NCBI RefSeq assembly: GCF_003369915.1
Contig: NC_046675.1
Span: 13,764,001 to 13,828,000 of the forward strand
Length of the DNA: 64,000 nt
Direction: 5' to 3'
DNA from: Drosophila miranda
Taxonomy: Eukaryota; Arthropoda; Insecta; Diptera; Drosophilidae
Translations under genes and position numbers: made by a program
Shown here: positions 34,553 through 45,995 of the stretch, one piece after another
Layout of the letters: the number at the start of each line of letters is the position of its first letter
How positions within the stretch are numbered: the first letter of the stretch is position 1
Notes under the pieces: model-generated
Told to the model about the DNA's origin: nothing
Database searches by the model: none
The model's input: only the letters and a program-made list of their open reading frames with translations

Positions 34553-35257
34553 ATGTCCATGCTGCCAAATCCCGCGGATCAGGCCGCAGAGGCGGCCAAG
34601 GCCCGCATGTACGGCTCCGAGGACCTCGACAGGTTGGCCATGCAGTTTGTGGGGAAAATGCAGCGATACCGCGAGAACATTGTGATACCGAGAAGCATGG
34701 GACCGGTGAAGATCAAGACGAACGAAGAGAAGCTAATAGAGTCGGCTGTGGAGAGCTGTGGCTTCAAATGTGCAATGGCTTGCGTTATGGGTGAGGCTCT
34801 CACATGTTTGGTTGGCTTGCTTTGGTTATTTATGTACGATGCATCCACTCTCTAGGATACGGTCTTGGAGCTGCCCTTGGTCTGTTCAGTGCCTCCGTGA
34901 ATCCCAACATGGCCGATCCGTTTGCGAACACGAAGAAGCAAACAGCCCGCGAGGTGTTCCGGGAGATGCGCGCCACCACGCATTCCTACGCCAAGAATTT
35001 CGCCCTAATTGGCGCTGTGTTTTCCGTTGTCGAGTGCGCGATTGAGAGTGTAAGTCAGCAGAGATCAATGTTGTAACCCACCTTAATCCGTTTACCTGCA
35101 GAAACGTGGCGTCACCGACTGGCGCAACGGCACCTACGCTGGCGGCATCACCGGCGGACTGATTGGCCTACGCGCCGGCATAAAGGCTGGCGTCATAGGC
35201 GGCCTCGGCTTTGCGGCGTTCTCCACGGCAATCGACTTCTATATGCATTCTAGATAG
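34553..35257 (+). CDS. Tim22: Mitochondrial inner-membrane translocase Tim22
   Basis: Channel subunit of the TIM22 complex, which inserts carrier proteins into the mitochondrial inner membrane. Exons 34553-34790, 34856-35049 and 35102-35257; phases agree; 195 residues. The Tim17/22/23 fold shows as glycine-rich helices: a first span at the exon 1/2 junction ([18 protein letters not shown]), then [17 protein letters not shown], and the C-terminal [17 protein letters not shown] stretch. Cysteines are present in the first span region, as in animal Tim22. It lies directly downstream of the Tom22-like gene. Confidence 0.95.
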
Positions 35258-37168
35258 GCGCAGCTTTGGATCCCTTTTATCGTATAAATGCTTGTTTGTA
35301 ATTACCAAAATCGGGCTTTCGTCTTTCTTCAAAGTTGCCGCCCAGGAAATGGGCTCCCCTAACGAGCTCGGCACGATCAGCTCCAGCAGTGGTTTGTTTC
35401 CGCTGCTTCCTGCCTGGCTGCCGCTGCACAGTGCACAGAGTTTGAGCTGTGACATTTACAGCGCAGCTGCCAGCCATTAATATTAATCCAATGAAATGTA
35501 GACTCGGCCGCGGCATGGGCAGTGCGCTACAGTCTCGGTTTCGAATTCGGCCAACGACCGACCGGTTTAGCAGTGCCTTCGAGGCGGGGGTGGGGGAGCC
35601 GAGTCCAGCTTGTGGGAACGGGAATCATGATCCAGCTTGGGGCGGCCGCAGAATGCCTTTGCCACAGCCACAGCACATTTCCAGTTTCGTTCAGTTCGAT
35701 TTGAGCAACAGGCAGGTAGAGATCGCCGTCGTTCTGCCGAGAGTTTCCGCTTTCAGTTTCTGCCGCAACGCGTTGATTTAAGACGAGTGTGCGATGCGAG
35801 GCTGAGACTTCGGATGAGGATGAGCGTCAGTACGGCAGCTGCAAAAGTGCAACAGTAACACCGTACCACCAGCCACAACAATAGTAGCAGCAGCCGCAGC
35901 AAACAGCAAACGGGTTTCATTTGCAGACTGAAAGGCAAACGTCGCGTGTGTGCTTGTATGTTTTTGTGCGGTTGGGTCGCGTGCAGTTCACAAAAAATAT
36001 GCAAAACCCTCAATTACTATATTAAGCATAGACCTAAAGACTATTAAGTAGATTAGATGGAGCTCTGGCCTGGAAGCACTACAGTTCTTCTCTCAGCGGC
36101 TTGATGAAAGCAAAATCAATTGTTGGCAAAGGCGGGTCGCCCCGCAACGGAGCGACAGATATCAAATCTTGTACACACTGTGCGCGATCGTGACTCACAA
36201 GTGTCTGTGTAGTGTATCGAACAGCCGAGTCCGTCTGGCTGTCCGTCTGGCCGCAATGTTTATGCAACCAATTTCCAGAGCCGCAAGATCTCTTGTTTGC
36301 TTTCCCTTAGTTCTGCGTCGGATTCAATTTGCGTGTGTTCGGCGAACAACTCAATTCATGGATTGTTTTGTGTACAGTGTAGCCAACAACAAGTTCAATG
36401 AAACCAAGTGACACTTGCATCTAATTGGACTTGGTCTCTGTCCGTCCGCCTGTATTCGTATGTACATGCGTGTCGTATGTACGAGTGAATCAAGAGTCGA
36501 AGACTCCGGGCGGCTGAGTCAACGGAGCCCAGCGTCGAATTCGAGTCCAACGCCATTTGCTGGTTGCGCCATAGCAGCCGATCCGCTATCTTATCTCCTC
36601 GTAATCTCCGCGAAGAGAGTTTTGGGCACTGCAGTTAAGACCCCGCTCCGAACCACTCCGTAACCAGCAGCTGGCCAAGACCCCAAGGCAACAACAGCGA
36701 CATTGACAACCTTGCTCGAAAGCAAGAAAGTGTGGGAAGGGGGGGAAGAACCAGGTAGAATCAAAACAGAAGAAGCCCAGTCGATGACTCAATTAGAATT
36801 CACTTTTACTTTGATGATTTAGCAGATAGCATAGCCCATACCCCACTCTCTCCTCGCTCTCCGTTCTGAGAGCGCTGCAGAGAGACAGAGAGAACCAAAA
36901 AGAGAACTCAAGCGAGAGAGCAGCGATATCTAATCAAAACAAATAATGCCAACGTCCCATGTCGGGGCTTGATTCATTAATTTAGTTCCATTTCCCGAAG
37001 AAAGCGGTCTGTCGCGCTCGAAACATTAGTCGTAATGAGAATATAGAAAAGTGAAATTAATACGATAAGTGCCTTTTTAAGAACAGATCCATCCAAAAAC
37101 AGATTCTGCTCTGATCGGAGATTCGAATACGATATAAAAACTGCAGGAAAACCGAAACAAATACAACG
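35258..37168 (+). promoter_or_regulatory. Upstream region of the LRR gene
   Basis: About 1.9 kb without a supported coding region. Around 35,690-35,800 there are TTCAGTT-type initiator sequences and G/C-rich DNA resembling a fly 5' UTR. A GAGA-rich cluster lies at 36,840-36,925. The LRR gene's promoter and any non-coding exon are probably within this stretch, but I could not fix a start site. Confidence 0.35.
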
Positions 37169-40100
37169 ATGAAGCACAAATTTCTGCTGCTGGTGAGTAA
37201 AGTATATAATTATATATTTCCAGGCCTTACAAACACTATCGCTATCTTATCTGGAATACTTTTGGCCCGCTGTGTTTCGGTTCAGATAGGAGGAAGAGCA
37301 CTACATATGTGTGCAGGCCCGATGTGTGTCACTGTGTGGTGGTGGGGAGACCTTTTTATGGAGCCAAATAGTGACCTCTTTTTCTTTTGCGGGACCTAAT
37401 GTAAGGGGAAGCATCTGCTCCGTATCAGTCATCAATATAAACATATTCTGCCCATCTGCCTCTCGATCTTCTAGATGGCCTCTTTGTAAAAGTGGCCACA
37501 TTTGGTGTTAGATAAGTAATATAATAGAAAACCATAGGAATGCGATTGTAAGAACCAATTCAATGCAATGCCGTCATAGAAGGATCTAGATATGGCTGAT
37601 TAAAGTAGAATTCCTCAACGTCGTAAACAAATAATCTACAAAAATATTAGAAAAATGTTCAATTAAGAGAACCGAAAGTATAAATATTTTCCTTTAGAAG
37701 AATGGAATTTATAGAACTTATAGAACTTCTACACAGACCTTTATTTCTTGGATTGGTAAACTTGGTAAACACTTGGTTTCAGAAAATAAACAACATTTTA
37801 GCGGAACAGCAGTTCGGCAATCCGTTTGCCTTAATCATATTTTTATCCATTTTGTATAAACACCAAAAGTTTTTAGTTTCAATTTTGATAAGGCAAAAAT
37901 GTGCAAACTTTTCTACTGATAACATTTTCAAATCCATTTTGCACTCACACAATTTTGTAGACTTTGTTCCTACCTATAATTTCCCATAATAACTATGTCA
38001 CTACTCAATTAAAAAATATGGGAATACTCATAAGAAAAGCAAAAAAAGAAAATCATGGAGTGTTTCTACAAGTGTTTTTGCTTAAATATCAATGTATGTA
38101 CAACACTAATTGTAACCTTAGTGGTCTTGAAAACATGGCATGGAAATGCACTTCGTATCGTGACATTTGAGCACCAATTCAAAAACGGAATCTGAAATAG
38201 TGTAAACCCATTCATGGTCAGCACAGCGGGCGATCTTCTCCAGTCATGAGAGCACGTACACTCTAGCCTGACTTCCTCAACGGTTGAGTATAGCTCTTTT
38301 CCCGCTAGCTAACAGCACTCCTTTGTATATATGTCGGTTTCAAAATGAAACACCAGAGCTATGATTTTATATTGCATTTTATTAGGCCTTAAACGACACA
38401 ATGAAAATGAGTTGAACAAAGAATGAGGATAGCTGTTAGCCCTGTAGAATAATCAATCAAGATACCAAATTTATCTATAAGTGTCTATAGCACACCACGT
38501 CGAAGCTTTTTGGGATTTTAGGAATATATATTCGATATTCAAAAGAACCGATTGAATGGTATTGCAAACTTCTGACCGAAACTAGGATACCCTCTCCGAG
38601 CATATTCAAACATCAGTTATTCTTGGTGCTGCCACCCCAATTTAATAAGGAGATTCAGTGTTGGGCAACGCAAGAACTTAACGGCCAATAGGAAATAGGA
38701 AATATTTATTTTTGAAAACAATCTTCCATAATAAGAAACTAGTTCTGAACAAATACAAATGCAATTTCTAAACATTAACTAATTCCGATGCTTGCAGCTT
38801 CTCACTGTGACAGCGATGCTCATAGCATTCGCGCAAGGCCAGCACGAGGACATTCCCTACCAGGCAGTGACGAACATCTGCCAGACATGCGTGTGCCTGA
38901 GCAACCAGGACAGCAATCATCGCATCCACCAGACCCTAAATTGCGACATGAAGAACTTTGAGCACATCCTGCCCCGATGGCCCACCGAGTTTGGCACCCA
39001 GTCGACGGGCACGGAGATTGTGGCCACGTACTCGGGCAACCGCATCCGACTGCTGCAGCAGCTGCCGGCCACGAATGCGACCTTGACACTGTCCTGTCGC
39101 CACTGCGGCTTGCAGCAGCTGCAGGCGCCTCTCTTCATGGATGTGCCCAACGTGGAGGCGCTCTATCTGAGCTGGAACGAGATCGCCGAGGACGCGCTGA
39201 CGCCAGAGCTATTTCGCGGTCCCTTCAAGACCACCAAGTACGAGCCGATTGGGCTCAAGGACCTGGATCTAAGCCACAACCGCATCGCTCTGCTGTATCG
39301 CAAACTCTTTGAGCACACCCCGCAGCTGATCAAGCTAAACTTGGCCTACAATCTACTAAGCGAACTGGACGATGCCACCGCCTCAGCCCTGGCCTCGGTG
39401 ACGACGCTGCAGCGCCTCGACCTGTCCCACAACGGTCTGGCGAGTCTGCCCAGCGAGCTCTTCACCAAGCTAGGCAGCCTCCGTATTCTGGATTTGTCCG
39501 GCAACGAGTTCACCGTCGTTCCGCCCAGCATCCAGCAGCTGGGCAAGTCACTGGTGCAGCTGAATGTGGCGGGAAATCAGTTCACCGACTTAAATGCGCA
39601 GAGTTTCCAGAAGTTGGAGGCACTGCGTCGGCTCAACATCAGCGATCTGCCTGCCTTGAGCACCATTCACCGGGGCGCTTTGGCTCTGCCGGCACTGGAG
39701 CAGCTAGAGTGCGCCAGAAATCCCAAGCTGGAGCTGCTGGAGCTGAATGATTTGCTGGTCAGCCGCGGGCTGTCGCAGCTGGATATCTCCCAAAACGCAC
39801 TGAGCACGCTCACCCTTAACGTGAGCAGCAGTAACAGTAGTGCCGTAGCTTGGCCCCGGCTCCGCAGTGTGTCCATTGCGGGCAATCCCTGGTACTGCAG
39901 CTGCGACCTGCTCCAGGCCCTCGAGTTGGTCGAAGTGCAGCGCGTCGAGCAGTCTGGCGGCGCAGCGGAGGCCCGTTGCGATACGCCCTATGTGCTGGCT
40001 GGAACTCCGCTCTCTAACCTGACGTCACAGAAGATCTGTAGTATGGTTATCCCGAAGAAGTATCGCGCCGTGGACGAGGAGCCACCGCGCTTCCTGCGAC

Positions 40101-40345
40101 GCCGCTACATCGTTCTTACGGCCATCATTGCAAGCGTAGTGGTGGTCCTCGGCCTGCTTATCGGATTCGTCGTGGTCTGCGTGCGACGCCGACTCAAGGG
40201 CAGTGACTACGGCGTCCAGCCCATCCGCTACACCAGCGTGAGGGGCAGCAACCTGTCCGCCTTCTCGCAGCTGCAGCCCGCTTCGGTGGCCAGCAAGTTC
40301 AACAATGCCGCCAGTGCCGGCACCACAGGTGCAGCCAATGCCTGA
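37169..40345 (+). CDS. Leucine-rich-repeat transmembrane protein (523 aa)
   Basis: Single-pass cell-surface protein of unknown role; from memory the likely fly counterpart is CG7702. A tiny first exon (37169-37192, MKHKFLLL) splices over a 1.6-kb intron to 38798-40345, phase 0; together they give a signal peptide ending near AFAQG. A cysteine cluster (CQTCVCL) comes next, then about nine LRRs (LxxLxLxxN pattern, e.g. LKDLDLSHNRI, LQRLDLSHNGL, LRILDLSGNEF), then an LRR C-terminal cap (NPWYCSCDLL... with paired cysteines). One membrane span (about residues 438-460) is followed by basic RRR and a cytoplasmic tail of about 60 residues. Poly(A) signals lie at 40,607 and 40,622. Such proteins commonly mediate adhesion or receptor functions; no ligand can be inferred. 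Confidence 0.93.
37193..38797 (+). other. First intron of the LRR gene
   Basis: 1.6-kb AT-rich intron with a GTGAGT donor and TTGCAG acceptor. No embedded gene or clear mobile element was seen. Confidence 0.6.
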
Positions 40346-41355
40346 GCCCAGTCCCGGATAGGATCAGGATCAGGTTGATCGCACCCGCGTTAGCTGCACG
40401 AATTTCGAGCCAAAGATGTCCACGAAAGTGTTTCTGCCACTTAAGCCCCTACCTATACCGAAAAGACTTTGTGTGCTATCGTGCTATCCTGTACATATGT
40501 ATGTAGTCCCCCAGTGGAGCTGTTCCCAGCTCCCACCACCACCCCTATAGTTTCTAGTGCTGCCATTGATGTATGTATTGTACTTAAGTTTCGAAAACTA
40601 GCGTTAAATAAACCATTTTCAAATAAAATCAAGTTCTTTACCATAGCTAGGGAAGGAGGTGTATCCACGGGAATTGTTCGAAGTGCAGCAAATATACATA
40701 ACATCCCATAATCATATCCGATTTATTTAAAAAGTATGAATTAAGAGGTGTATCTAAAAGATATCTACCCCTAAACCGGGTGTTTAAAGAGTTTAGGGTA
40801 TACTCGTTTATGAATATTATATCCGACTCCATAGAAAATATCCACCAGCTTGAGAATTTACAACAGATGGAATCTTTATTACAGCCAGAATGCAGAATAT
40901 CTCCTCCAGTGTGCGCCCTCTGGCGGAGTGAGCGAGATACAATAGCCGGATGGTAATTCGTCGACGGAGTACAAATATGGTATAAGTTACATAAATAATA
41001 ATATTTACAGAGTACCAGGTATTAGTAGTGACTCCTCTTCGTTCTGGAGATGCATCCTGAATGAACAATCGAAACAAGTTCAACGGAGCACACAATTTTA
41101 TCTACTTACAAAAGTTTATTATTTGCGCGTATTCTTTTTACAGCAATTATTTAAGTATTGGGCTAAATACGCAAACATAGGAACAAACTGAACGGCAGGA
41201 TGCAGGGGTGGAGTCGCTCGGCGCGCGGCTTATCTCACAAATTGGTTAGATAAAAGATAAAAGCTTATACAGATAGTGCCGAATGTGTGGGAGATAGTGC
41301 GGGAGTGGGAGCAATGAAAAGGTAGCCAGTAATGGGGTCTATACAATTGCATTGT
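40346..41355. other. Convergent 3' UTRs of the LRR and vezatin-like genes
   Basis: The LRR 3' UTR ends near 40,640. A minus-strand AATAAA at 41,115-41,120 can end the vezatin-like transcript. The 480 bp between hold nothing recognised, and the transcripts need not overlap. Confidence 0.5.
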
Positions 41356-43403
41356 CTAGCACTCGCTCTCCAGAAGTTCTTCCTCGACCGCTGCTGGCGG
41401 ACGGGGCAGCTGGGTGGCATCCAGTTTAAATAGGTTGATGGCCTGCTTCTGGGCCAGGAACTGACGCATCTCGGCAAAGTTGTCTCGCTCCTTGTGCTGC
41501 TTGCTGCGCTGCTTGAGGTCCCGTTCGTCGGCAGAGTCCGACTCGGAGTCGGTGCCGGAGCTGCGTCCTGTCTGAGATACATCGGTCAGACGATTGTCTG
41601 CCTGCTGCTGTTGTTGTTCCACTTGCTCGGTTTGGCCGAAGAGCTCATCCACGTTGATACCCTTGGAGGCGAGAACCTCGCGCTCCTTCTCCAACATTAC
41701 TTGGCGTATGGGATCGATGCGATCCTTGAGTTGCTTCAACACTGGCTTGAACTTTCCCTTCGTGATGCGCTTTTCGAAGTTGAGCAGTTCTTTCTCGGGC
41801 GTGGGGTAGGCCGCCTGCTGTTCGGCCTCGTACTGCTGAGCCTCGTTCTCGTCGTACATGTAGGCGTAGAAGTCGTCCTTCTGCTGCGTCTCGCCCACGT
41901 TCTGCGAGAACTCCACGCGCAAAATACTGTCGGGAAACTCATCGTCCGCCTTCGTAGAGGTGACTGTCTTGGGCAGGTCTTCCTCAAGATCCAGCTTGCT
42001 GTGCAAAAACTTGTTGTAGACCAGCATTAGACGTTGGAAATCATCACAGCAGACGGCCAGCGCATTCTCGATCCCGCGCATGTTGCCGGCCACGGCCACA
42101 AGTTCTTTGGCATTATTCTTGTGAGCCGCCTCCGTGGCCGTCAGCTGTTGCAGAGTAATATCCAGGGCCTGGCACTCACCGGCCACAGCCACCATGCAGG
42201 CACTGAGCTTCAGCGAGGAGTGCTGCAGTACAGCAATTGGGCCGCTTTTCTGCTGCTGTGCCTTGGCCGCATGCAACTCCGCCAGCTCCATTTGTTTCCT
42301 GTTCTGCATGGCAACGGCAAGGTTGCCGAAGTGCTGCTCCTCCTCCTGGACTAATTGCCGCACAAGACAATCGATTTTCACCAACTCCTCGCTTAGCTGG
42401 GAGATCGACGGCCGCGTCGTGATGGTCAGCGCCAGGCGGAGCAGATATTGCGACTGCACATAGGCAAAGATGTTGTGGAAGTTCTGCATAGAATGTGGGA
42501 TTACCAAGACTGAAAACACTGTGGGAAATAAACCACTGTACCTTTATGTGCTTCGGACTGTAGTCCGTCACATTGTTTTTAAAGTACTCGCACTCTCGCA
42601 GCTCCTCCATGGGCGCATAGTATGAGCCGTATTTGGTGGGTAGGGGGTAGTCCGTCTCCAGCTTGCGCGTGGCGTCGTAAAGTATTTCGGTCACCTCCTT
42701 GGCCGCCGTTATGCAATCCCAGGCTCGCTCGATCTGTCGCGACCTGTGCATGCAAATGAATCAGCAAGTTTTTCAATCATTTTGTGCCAATAGCCTTACT
42801 CAATTAGTTCCGCCTGCTTCATGATGATAATCTCCTGAAAGTACGTCATGTTGCGCCTGATGCAATTGCCAAACTCATCAATGGTCCGCACGAGCTGCTC
42901 CAGCTTGCGCTCCACAATCTTGTTGCGGCACACAAAGACGCTCTTCACGGCAAAGAGGGCTGTAAAGGTGCCGGTCACCAGGATCGTGGGAAGCATGGTG
43001 AACCGCAGCCTACGCGGTGTCACAAAGTGCTCCAGAAGTGTACCGCCCAGCAGCAGGCAGGCATTCCGCGTGGTCAGCAGTCGCCGGCCGGGACGGGAGG
43101 CCGCCGAGGACTGCAGGTCCTGCATGCATTGCTCGAGCGCCTCGACGTGGTCAACTAGCAGGCGCTTTGAGTAGAGTATCTTTTGCAGCAGGCCATCCTG
43201 TATCACCTGTTTGTTACGCAGTGCGTTAGACAATTTATAAATAGCATGTGTTTTCTGCACGGCACTCACCTGTTTCTGCTTTAGTTCATCCACTAGCTGG
43301 CGACGCTCGAAACGTTGCTGAAGTCGAATTAAAACAACGTTTATCAGAAATCAATAGCACTACAGTTGACCTATACACATCTACGTACCTTGAGCTCTTG
43401 CAT
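41356..43403 (-). CDS. vezl: Vezatin-like protein (599 aa)
   Basis: Matches the vezatin family; fly Vezl (CG7705) is reported to act in retrograde axonal transport. Exons: 43389-43403 (MQELK), 43270-43317, 42800-43206, 42542-42743 and 41356-42483; phases agree. Two hydrophobic stretches (about residues 69-82 and 90-113, the second FTMLPTILVTGTFTALFAVK) suggest a membrane hairpin. A conserved helical region containing AWDCITAAKEVTEILYD follows, then coiled-coil/Q-rich parts and an acidic C-terminus ending LLESEC. The 63-bp second intron is free of stops and a multiple of three, so retention would add 21 residues. Convergent with the LRR gene. Confidence 0.88.
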
Positions 43404-44084
43404 TTTAGCCGTTTTGTGGTTTAGAAAGTGCACTTTTAAAGTGCATTTTACGAGAAAATCAGTTCGATAAAATATACGGTCTGACCGATAAAAAAACACA
43501 CTTAGCCCTCTTAGCCCCCTTCATTTAAACAGGTGAACAACTTGAGTGAAACGGCCGCAAATAGCACTGTTTGTAAATTCTTCTTGTAGAATTATATTCT
43601 TCCTTTTTACTTTAAATAAACCCAACGATATCTTTCACCTGAGATTCATTAGTTTCGTGGAGTGCGTTTTTTAACCACTGGTCTACACTGGGTTAATCGT
43701 TTTCTGTCACTAATCGGAAAACATATTCCTCGATTTTGACATTCGATTTGATATTACTAGCTAGCTAGAACCTTCATCCCTGACCAAATAATTTTATCCA
43801 ATAAAATAATCAATTTTCTGCAAGATTGGCTAGTTTTAGGAACTCCCCTTTTATTGCATTGTTTCCTAAATAAGTTTTAAGCTAAAAAGGTCAAAAAAAA
43901 ATTAAAGCATAACGTAAGTATGTACGTAATAAACGTAAGAGTGTATGAAATGAATCAGCTATGAGAATGTACATTTATATACCCTATTTAATTTTTGTTA
44001 ATCAAAATTCTGTTTTCCAAGATTCTTTGAAATGTAATTAATAATAGCCTTTCTCAGATTGAAATGTTTCAGACTTCAGATTCC
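43404..44084. other. Vezatin-like promoter and AT-rich intergenic DNA
   Basis: The minus-strand promoter region (43,420-43,510) has CCGTATATTTT, a partial motif 6 match. Beyond it the DNA is AT-rich with no gene. Confidence 0.4.
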
Positions 44085-44580
44085 TATACCCATTTATGGT
44101 CTCTGTAAGAATAACATGGAAAATCTAAATTTCATCGAGATAGCTTTACAACAGAGACTGACTAGTTCCTGCATTCACTGGGGCCTGATATGACAAAAAT
44201 CTTTTAGCTATAATAATAATCCGATCTGATCCAGATTCGGCAATTTGGTAGATATGGTCATTCTCTATGATGGTGGGGCGGAAGGGGGTGAAACCGACTT
44301 TTAACAGTGAGATCTAACAGGATTATGGATACCAAATTTGGTTGCTCTAGCTCTAATAGTCCCTGAGATCCTTTAAATCGGGGCGAAGTTTTGAAAAACA
44401 TTTGTAACAGTGACATATAACAGAAGTCTGCACACAAAATGTCGTTGCTCTAGCTCATATAGTCTCTGAGCACTAGGCGCTCATAGGGACGGACAATCGA
44501 CTCGGCTATGGGGTCGGAAACGCTTCCTGCTGGACGTTAATACACCCCTATACTCATTTTGAGTATCGGTTATAAAAAAC
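44085..44580 (+). repeat. Interspersed repeat, possible LOA-clade LINE 3' end
   Basis: Internally repeated phrases (GTTGCTCTAGCTC followed by ATAGTC.CTGAG, twice, near 44,345 and 44,450) and an ending with GGGTCGGAAACGCTTCCT and GAGTATCGGTTATAA. I recognise this type of ending from dispersed Drosophila repeats and link it tentatively to LOA-clade non-LTR elements such as bilbo/TRIM/baggins. It has no intact reading frame. Confidence 0.4.
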
Positions 44581-44599
44581 AGCAGAAGCAATCATTATA

Positions 44600-44990
44600 A
44601 AGGCGGGCTTTAGAAGCTGGAGAGCTCGGTTTGACGGGAAGACCAATGTCCGCTACTTTATCGATCAGGTAGAAAAGTAAGTCGAAGCACATGCAATACA
44701 CCAAGACTACATTTAAGTGCTTATGCCTATAGCATTGCAAGGTCGTGCACTCGAGTAGTGGCTCATGTTGGTGTGAGCGTCAGGGTCACCATTTTGCGAT
44801 GCTAATCAGATCCGACATAAGATTAACAGTCGTACTTGGTAACAAAAGTTGGGACGAAGGTGGCGTCCCGGTCGGAGGGACATATAGTAAAAGGAGTGCC
44901 AAAAGTGCTCGAAAAATGTTTGTACTGAATGCAGAGAGTTTCAAACAAGAAGTTTCCCCAGTTATTACTTGGCATTGAATTTTTTTCCAA
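44600..44990 (+). mobile_element. Fossil gag-like fragment of an LTR retrotransposon
   Basis: Short pieces of translated sequence resemble the gag region of gypsy-type LTR elements, including a segment with WRARFDGKTNVRYFIDQVEK and one like ALQGRALEWW. No pol, LTRs or other parts are seen. It is clearly broken, with several disruptions, and looks old. Confidence 0.45.
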
Positions 44991-45128
44991 GGTGAATACA
45001 ACAGTAATGTGGTGAAAGATTCATGGGTATCAGTGTAAAAGCGTCAGAAATTGAAAAATAGCAGGTCGATCTCACGCTTCCTGAAGACACCACAAGTGGC
45101 GCACGTGTAGAGGAACTAATTGCAGTCT

Positions 45129-45242
45129 CAGACTCGCTGTAGGTTAGGTTAGGTTCAGGCGGTAGCCGGGGGAGTGATGAAACCCTCCCAAGCTCACTTG
45201 GACCTGTAGAAGGTCCGTTGTGGTGCCGCCAGACTCGCTGTA
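45129..45242 (+). mobile_element. 88-bp insertion flanked by perfect 13-bp direct repeats
   Basis: CAGACTCGCTGTA occurs at 45,129-45,141 and again at 45,230-45,242, bracketing an 88-bp insert (45,142-45,229). This is a target-site duplication of the length made by target-primed LINE machinery. The insert begins GGTTAGGTTAGGTT and can fold into hairpins, including a perfect 6-bp stem GGACCT-GTAGA-AGGTCC and a GGGAG/CTCCC stem. There is no poly(A) tail and no coding potential. It may be a SINE-like retroposed small RNA or a fragment of a larger element. Confidence 0.55.
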
Positions 45243-45995
45243 ACTCATCAGCGAGCCAGCCACACTATCCTGGAATAGTATAGGTACGATCAATTTGGCG
45301 GAGCAGGGTTCAGGACAAGGCTACCAGGCTACCAATTAGCTCAAGGCAACTTCGAAGCTTCCAAATCCAGTCGTATACTCCTACTGTCCCATACTAAATT
45401 TCTAAATAATTCAATTCTCAAGTAACACAGGATAAAATCGACGCGATTAAATCGACGTACCTAAACCGATTTTGTTAATAACAAAAGACTTACTGGCTAG
45501 GTTTATCAGCTATAGCTATTGCAGTCGGTTTGAGAGTAATACGGCTGCTTGCAGTATTTACAATAATTAGAAACCGTAAAATCCTAAGACTATACCAGAT
45601 GGATTTCATTTTTTTTGTATTTTATTTGTAGGTACTTAGCCTAGTTTGTGTTTTTCAAGATTACATAGAATTTGTTTACATATCTAGTAGATCAATAGCC
45701 CATTTACATAAAATCAACATCATAAAAAATTGTTTGTGGAGTTGGTAAACGCAGTTCTCAAAGCAGGGTCTGCCCAGGAGCTTTAGGAGCCCGTGGGGCG
45801 AGTAAATACATACAGATTTGGATAGGCGTGGTACAATTTTGCTATGTGTTAGACAGATGTGAGATTTTATATAATAAATAACATGGTTTCTGCTCGTGCC
45901 GGTTTAATATCTGGGGATGCACGTGTTCGGCGACTGCTCGCAGTGGAATGGAAAGTACGCTGCCATGCCACAGCTAGATCTAGGGGTACTTCCAT
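45243..45995 (-). other. Men 3' UTR and downstream DNA
   Basis: Minus-strand AATAAA at 45,621-45,626 could end Men about 370 nt after its stop codon. The remainder is AT-rich and featureless. Confidence 0.4.

Noticed and set aside
37132-37140. TATAAAA before the LRR gene
   Set aside because: It is only about 30 bp before the start codon, leaving no room for a leader; probably a chance AT-rich match.
45141-45155. TAGGTTAGGTTAGGTT resembling the insect telomere repeat TTAGG
   Set aside because: Only about three units occur, inside a discrete 88-bp insert; Drosophila telomeres do not use TTAGG.
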